Positions 57,895 to 64,000 of a stretch of 64,000 nucleotides of DNA are shown here, piece after piece. The translations under genes and the position numbers were made by a program. The notes beneath the pieces were generated by a model that made no database searches, was not told the DNA's origin, and saw only the letters and a program-made list of their open reading frames with translations. Origin of the DNA: Strongylocentrotus purpuratus (lineage: Eukaryota; Echinodermata; Echinoidea; Camarodonta; Strongylocentrotidae); the NCBI RefSeq assembly GCF_000002235.5, contig NW_022145612.1, positions 17,746,360 through 17,810,359 of the forward strand, read 5' to 3'. Every line of letters begins with the position of its first letter. Positions within the stretch are counted from its first letter, which is position 1.

Positions 57895-60800
57895 CTTTTT
57901 TTTTTAAGACTTGATCGTAAACAGTCTTGACAGTGTTTGCCTCGAGTATATCCTTTGCTCTACTGTGTTAGCTCCGTCACGGTAGAAGGCAACACGCAGA
58001 CGGTCGCTTCGAAAATATGATGTATTTGATGTGTCCCTTCCCCCGTCCCTCTTTCTTTGTAATATTTGGCACATTTGGTAAGCTATCTTTTCAAAGAAGA
58101 TGTAGAAATATTCAGGACTATGTGTAAGGTTGTGACCGCTACTTTATATCATGAAATGATTACATGTATGTTTAAGCATCGAAGATTTCGATGTTATAAA
58201 TAAAGTACATATTTTTCTTAAGAAAATTGACTTGTACAAGTAGATTTCCCTACATGCACTTCACACGTACTTGCATTCCATCTCAACAGGAAAATGTGTC
58301 TTTTGTGAAACTGACAAAGAAAATTGGAACAAGGTCAAAGACTAGCATAGGGTTGTTGTGAACTTGTGATATAAAATTGGCATCAGTTTGTTATCATGAA
58401 TAATTGATTGGGGCTACAATAAGTCAATAAATGTCTTTATCGTATAAATGAATGCAGTAACGTATACTTTGGAATACCTAAGAAAGAAAAAAAAAACTCA
58501 ATAATGCTACATTTTCTTGTAGATATTACTCCCATGTTTACCTTTGGTTATGATACATGATCTGACAAAGGCAACCCTTTACTATTCTGTACTGATAATG
58601 TGGTGTAATGTGTAGGCCTCTTGAGCTTTGAACATTGAGCCATGAACATTTAGTCTTGTCAAAGTATAAGAATTCTTTCACGGACTATAAACAAATAAGA
58701 CATACATGTACTTCCCGTTCCGGATTTCATAAAGTTGTTTATGAAACGTTTTGTAAAAGGCAATACCAATCTGATAACAGTCTGTACGTGACTATCACAT
58801 AGAAATATAGATCTATGAAGGGAAAAAGTACTCATGAAAGATATTTTACCGCAGTTCTGATCATAAAATATCAAAACGTAATATACAAATTGGAATATTC
58901 GCAGAAGCTGAAATATTGTAACTGCGGAAAAAACCTTGTTAACTACCACTATAGTACCAGTATGGGGCGGAAGGGGGTGTCTCCTTTGAAATTTGGCTGC
59001 TATGGAAAACGTTGCTGTATGCTTTTGGATTCATTATTATCTGACCACGATCCCTTAATGTTTATTTAACCTGGTAATCAGCAATTTAAACGAAACCAAC
59101 GTGTCCGTCTGTAGTATATAACGTCTTTAGTGGCGCGCTAGCGTATCCAGCATAAAGTGGAATAGGCGTATACGCCCCTTGGAGCCCCCACTCCCAATAA
59201 GTACTCTGTAGAAGATAAAGTTTTCTGATAAAATAATTCATTGTGAAAGAATAGTAAGGACCTCTTCTTTAAACATATGGTATACCCAATGTAGACCACA
59301 AGAGACGGTAGTGGTGTACCATTGATTAGGTCTACGTGTATATGTTGTATTTTGTACTTGTACGTCACATCCTTATTTAGGACTCAATTTTTTTTTAGGA
59401 GATGTATAGGGGGCGGCACTCCTGAGGTATACTCCACCTCTATCTATTCCGTCTGGGGATGATTCCACTCATATCATCATTATACGCCACTGGAGGTTAT
59501 TAGAAACAGAAACAGGGTCCTCGATCACCTCAAGTCCTCTTAACATCAGAACATAAGTGTGTTTAAGGGACCAGTCAGCAACAGCGGCCTATTAGTTTGC
59601 ACTTTGCAGTTTCATTATTGATTCCTTTTCATTTATTGATACCTCATTCACCTACATGTCTTATACATCAAGCAAAGGTCACTCTTAGACGTAGTTCTGG
59701 TATGTAGTCAAAGGAATTCAAAGAATTTTATCTGAGAACTTAGGTAGCCAAAGTAGGGTTTTATGACACATCAAGAGCTACTTCCTTGCACAGATTTATG
59801 ACACTCACACGCCATGCTATCAAGATGATCACATAAATAATAAATATGCTTATAACATGACAATGACGACACATTTGACATAAATTATACTTGCGTTCAG
59901 CTCTTCTGTTGTATTCTTCTATTGTCTTAGAATGTTATCCTAGTGAGACCAGTCGACGTATTTCTCCCCTCTCTGAAATCATTATCATCCACTTTTAGAC
60001 ATCTCTGTGACAAAAGCAGGAGCATTTACTCATATACTCAGTTTGATTTCTGTTATTTTCGGAGGTTGTAGAATACAGCCCTATATCCTCGTTATTCAAA
60101 GGTTTTGTGACTAAAATTCATGTTCCGTTATCCGTGATAGATTTTCCCCTAAGAATCATTATCATCATTATCATCATCATCATTCAACATCATCATTCTC
60201 AATATCAGCGTCGTCATCACATCATCATCTTCGTCATCATCATCGTTATCGAAATCTTCGTCATCATAACCACACCACCACCATTCCGTTCTATGTTTTC
60301 GTATTTTCTATATACTATCCTGGTGAAACTCAATATCAGCGTCGTCATCACATCATCATCATCTTCGTCATCATTATCATCACCACCACTATCACCACCA
60401 CCACCACCATCATCATCACAACCATTCCGTTTCTTCAATTCTTTCACGTTTTTGAATATTCTGATGAAGTTATCTATTCTTTAATTTGCATAATTTTACA
60501 CATGAATTGCTCGATTTCTGTATGTATGGTTTGGTCAGCAAAATCTCCTCTCCATACACATCCACGTACTTTAAACAGTATGAATAATAAGATATTGTTT
60601 TGAAAGTAGGCCTATTTACGAAACGTATATGGCTAACCACTACAGAACACGATGAAATAATTTGATATCGGACGATACAAGAAAATAACTCACTCCACAA
60701 CTTCAACGGATTGATCACTTCCGAAGACCTCCGATTATTTCCGGATAATGCCGATATAACTGTTGCAAGGACGACATGTTATCAATCCTTGATCGCAAAC

Positions 60801-63393
60801 CCCGGTTCCTAAGTTGAAAAGGTTAAATTTGAAATGGAAACAAAAATCAAATTTTTTAAAGAGAAAGAAGATGTGATAGGTATGACTATTGTTGTGCGAT
60901 AAAATACTCATTCCAAAACTGAACCTTTGCATCATATTTGAACTAAATTTGTATTCAATTTCTGTCATCAACAATCATTATACATGTATCAAAAGACATA
61001 GAACTTACATCATAAATATTTCAGCCATCATTAAGATTGTATAAATTGATTAAATTGAATTACAGGGATAGCGCACAGACAATGCTTGTTTTTAAAGTAA
61101 AGACCCCTTGACAGAATAGAACAAAATTAGTTGCACAGTTTAATATACATAAATAGTGAAATCGTGTTCATGTATGAGCAGAAATTTCCAATAAAACTAC
61201 CGAAACGTTTTGAAATTCATATAATCATAAGTTTATTTTATTGAATCATACATTAAACTTATTAATCGTAACTTAATTGTATTACCAACGTAAGCTCCAT
61301 GTCAATTTGAAACCAGTGTTAACTACAATAATGAATAACATATTTATCTCCAAAGTTTTCACTGACAGAGAACTAGGAGTGTAGAGTAACTTTATAGATG
61401 AATACTTAGTTCATATACTGTTCAGAGTGTCCCGAATCAATAGTCTGTTGTCATTAAAATTGCCTACTTGTCCGGACATACGTAATATTTGTTGTTCTTT
61501 TCCTTTTTTTTTTCTTTCTTGACAGTTGTCTACTGTGACTATACAGCTTCGGGAAGGTATGTAAATCCCCTCTTCCTTGTCTTTGTATAACTGTTATTGA
61601 TTTCTTTGCCGGGTGGATTAGACAGGCCTATATAGTTGTTGACTGACTGACCTTATATCCTATAATGCCTACTGAACGCAAGCCAACCAAGAGTACACCG
61701 GTTGAACTGTAAAATCAAAACTCGTAATCAAGATGCCATATGATGCGGACTTCCTGATTCATTTGACAGACTGAATTCGGTTTGGTAACAGTGTCATTAA
61801 ATAATCCCAACCTTTACAACTGGTTGAAATACATGTGAAGATAACCCCCAAATAACGGGAAAACAGGCAACAGCAATAAAATACAGTTTTCTTTTTAGTT
61901 ATGACAAGATATTACATAACAGATAAAAACCACCATGACTTGTGATTCTTCTTGGCGTTGGTTATTGGCAGGATAGAAGGCCCATTGGTACATTTTATTT
62001 GTAAAAACAAACATTATGAAATTTATTCGATATTACTTTATTTATTCTTTACATTCTGACACAATTTTGTATTTTTAAAAGATTTCTATTCTTACTGCAT
62101 TCAGTTATAGTTCATTTCTATATCATCATTAACTGCAGATTGCACATACATGATTCTAGAATATTGGTATAAAGGGGTAAAGTGTATACACTCCCACATG
62201 CTACTTCAGTATATGGGCCACTATTTAAATAGTTACCAGATTAGTCCCTTTTTACCCCATTACTCATTGCTATTTGCATTTCTCCCTCGTCCGTCTCTAT
62301 TGGTATTATTTTAGTCTGGTAGACACGTTGTGCCTCACAACACAGACTACCGTGTGGAATTTCCTTAATCTTTAGTCTTGAGTCAACCCTGTTACATTGC
62401 AATAAGTGGGATGATTCTTGGGGTGATGATAACATGGATGCCCAGAAACGACCTTACTTCCGGGGTTTGGCTAAGATCCTATGAGTTTCTCTTCAAACTA
62501 AATACACAATGGTTGCCAAATTTCCGCCATCACGACAAGAAATCATGAATCATTTTGGATTACAATGGAAGAAAAACACATAAAACGAAGTATTACAATA
62601 GAGCAACTTTTACGGTTATGATTTAATTAAAAAGATGAACACAATACAATGGTTTTACCTTTGGGCAACTTCAATGAATGAATATTGATAAGATTTCATT
62701 CCATTCCATTATATTGTCATCAATTTTTTGGAAAGTTCCAATCAATTTACCCATTTTGCCCTCCAAATCGTTAAAAGAAGTAGGTTGACAAATTACCATC
62801 ACATTCGCATATAGAGCGAATCCGAATATTTAGACAAAAAGACATTTCCACAATAGTTTCAAGTCTAGCGAACACACGAATGGTAGATTGGTATTTATTT
62901 TGCTATAATCACAGAGTTCTAATAATACTGCGTGCAATTGTTTGTTTCTTAGAGCGATTTATCTTTTGGGGTGACGAGGCCTAATTCGAATAAGTGACAT
63001 TGTCTTACGAAGTGTCCCTGTGCCCTGCACGACTTAATTTTCATAAACAGTATTTTACCCATAAATAATAATGATTTTTTAATCACTTGATGTGACCGTT
63101 GGCATGGTTGTCGAATGTCTCTTTCTGATGTGGCTATAACTTATATAATGGCCACATTTTTAATCAATCATCTTAACAGTCGGTTGATGTGAAAAATTTG
63201 TCGAATGCGTCTTTAATTCTTTTTAAACATGACAAGTTTGCATTATTTTGTATCATTTTGTTTCATTTGTTTCCAGAGCGGTAAAATTCATCGAAGACTA
63301 CATCACAGAACACGTTCAACCTCTGTACGCCAACACTCACACAACCACTGGTCTGATGGCAAGACAAACAACCAAATTTAGGAAAGAAGCAAG
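55810..63393 (+). CDS. Class V aminotransferase-fold (cysteine-desulfurase-like) protein, N-terminal part
   Basis: Three exons, 55810-56155, 61526-61556 and 63277-63393, are in consistent phase; the gene continues past the window. Residues 1-115 form a poorly conserved, acidic N-terminus with a DIEEEDEDELTEDDE run, then HIEENVVGNETIFEGPYGGR. Residues 116-126 read IVYCDYTASGR and 127-165 read AVKFIEDYITEHVQPLYANT, HTTTGLMARQTTKFRKEAR. This matches the start of the PLP fold-type I class V family: the Y-x-D-x-A-[AS] segment corresponds to YLDNAAT of cysteine desulfurases and YANTHTTT to their Y-x-N-x-H region. The catalytic Lys lies beyond the window, so the reaction cannot be judged. Met-8 is an alternative start in better context. 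Confidence 0.8.
56160..56980. other. PLP gene intron, first part
   Basis: No feature seen beyond C-rich short stretches near 56680-56790. Confidence 0.4.
56985..58000 (+). repeat. Degenerate 200-270-bp tandem repeat with CT cores
   Basis: GTTTG.CTCGGGTATATTC and TTTGGTCTAT.AGGTCAG recur near 56985, 57228, 57424, 57693 and 57938, most followed by a CT microsatellite (57313, 57570, 57841). Confidence 0.7.
57841..57892. repeat. (CT)n microsatellite
   Basis: About 25 uninterrupted CT units. Confidence 0.95.
59128..59492. mobile_element. Possible AGTGGCG...CGCCACT element
   Basis: AGTGGCGCGCTAGCGTATCC and TATACGCCACTGG could be degraded inverted termini about 360 bp apart. No target duplication was seen. 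Confidence 0.3.
60155..60425. repeat. (ATC)n repeat with a duplicated block
   Basis: ATCATCATC runs surround two copies of CAATATCAGCGTCGTCATCA (about 60200 and 60332), each near CCATTCCGTT. The Asp-rich and Ser-rich frames are artefacts. Confidence 0.85.
60480..61525. other. PLP gene intron, no feature
   Basis: AT-rich, without recognisable elements up to the pyrimidine tract TTCTTTCTTGACAG of the next exon. Confidence 0.4.
61526..61556 (+). CDS. PLP gene 31-nt micro-exon
   Basis: Encodes the rest of Ile-116, VYCDYTASG and two bases of Arg-126. Acceptor TTGACAG, donor GGGAAG|GTATGT. Confidence 0.85.
61557..63276. other. PLP gene intron
   Basis: No element or RNA gene seen. Confidence 0.5.
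63277..63393 (+). CDS. PLP gene third exon
   Basis: Encodes AVKFIEDYITEHVQPLYANT and HTTTGLMARQTTKFRKEA, with two bases left over. Acceptor TTTCCAG, donor CAAG|GTACAG. Confidence 0.88.
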
Positions 63394-64000
63394 GTACAGC
63401 ATCCGATCATAAGCCTTACGTAACATTGTTAAATACTGTAATTGATTTTATTAAGCACTAATATTGTTCTGTTAAGGCGTTGCACCCGTGTTGTAAATTG
63501 CGAGTATCCTGTAAAAAATCGGCTGATTAGATGTCGATCTAAAAATCAGTCAGCTTGTGTATTTGATTATCTAACTTTGCATCATTTTGTTATCATAACG
63601 ACAAGCAAGTATCTTCAAAAAGGTGCATCACGCGAAAAATACATATTGATGTGTTTATGTTACAGTGTCGTAGCTAAGGAGGAATGGGACATGTGCCCCC
63701 TTAACGAACTGCAGAAAAACAGAAGAAAGAAGAAAGGTAGAGTTAAAATGGAATGTCAAAACGGATGACAGGACCCCTCCGATTACCCCCTATGGATTAT
63801 TGTATCCATATAGAGAGACAAGTGCCCCAACCCTCTCCCTTATTATTATTTTTCCAGCCCAGATATAATGAATTTTTTACGTTAATGGTATTATGATGTT
63901 TAAAGAAAGAGGACAAAAAAAAATGAAGTATCCCCTATCCTGTTCATTGTTTCAAGGGAGATTGGTGCGATTTACAAGAAAAGAACTATTAATATAACTA
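63394..64000. other. PLP gene intron to window end
   Basis: No further exon recognised. CAGTGTCGTAGCTAAGG near 63664 resembles a terminus of the CAGTGGCG-type MITEs; no partner end is within the window. Confidence 0.35.

Noticed and set aside
63664-63768. Possible fourth exon of the PLP gene
   Set aside because: The sequence after TTACAG reads as a CAGTGTCGTAGC MITE-like end, not the expected continuation of the PLP fold.

Overview
The window is animal nuclear DNA: AT-rich, intron-rich, with short coding exons among long non-coding stretches. The protein families are metazoan. Abundant TTAA-flanked palindromic MITEs, tRNA-like SINEs and a sea-urchin-type histone 3' processing box (CAAGAAAGA) point to an echinoderm, most likely sea-urchin-like. 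That assignment is inference. Bacterial features (operons, ribosome binding sites) do not apply, and no LTR or viral element was recognised.

Layout. 1-1.8 kb (+): the last exons of an MFSD6-type major facilitator protein. 7.4-8.7 kb (-): a two-exon RAMAC gene, the RNMT-activating subunit of cap methyltransferase, with an unusually long Gly/Tyr/Arg tail. 9.7-11.1 kb: a TIR element carrying a nested hAT-like insertion with 8-bp target duplications. 13-15.4 kb: a repeat-dense block of minisatellite, foldbacks and a 26-bp module. 15.6-43.4 kb (+): the complete cyclin H gene, ten coding exons and 328 aa, with a probable 5' non-coding exon near 15.6-15.9 kb and a last intron of about 14.9 kb. That intron holds a 4.8-kb element or composite bounded by an exact 8-bp duplication. 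43.4-55.3 kb: no confident gene, but many MITEs, SINEs, simple repeats and a CpG-rich foldback. 55.8 kb to the end (+): the 5' exons of a class V aminotransferase-fold (cysteine-desulfurase-like) gene that runs off the window.

How the genes relate. RAMAC (cap N7 methylation) and cyclin H (CDK7 kinase/TFIIH, Pol II CTD phosphorylation) are divergent neighbours and both act early in Pol II transcription. Nothing here proves a shared promoter. MFSD6 and the PLP gene have no evident link to them.

Most notable non-genic signals: an orphan antisense array of histone-like stem-loops with CAAGAAAGA-type boxes inside a cyclin H intron; a 4.8-kb hAT-like composite with exact 8-bp duplications; and a SINE with a 7SL-like head inserted in one arm of a palindromic MITE, whose other arm preserves the empty site.
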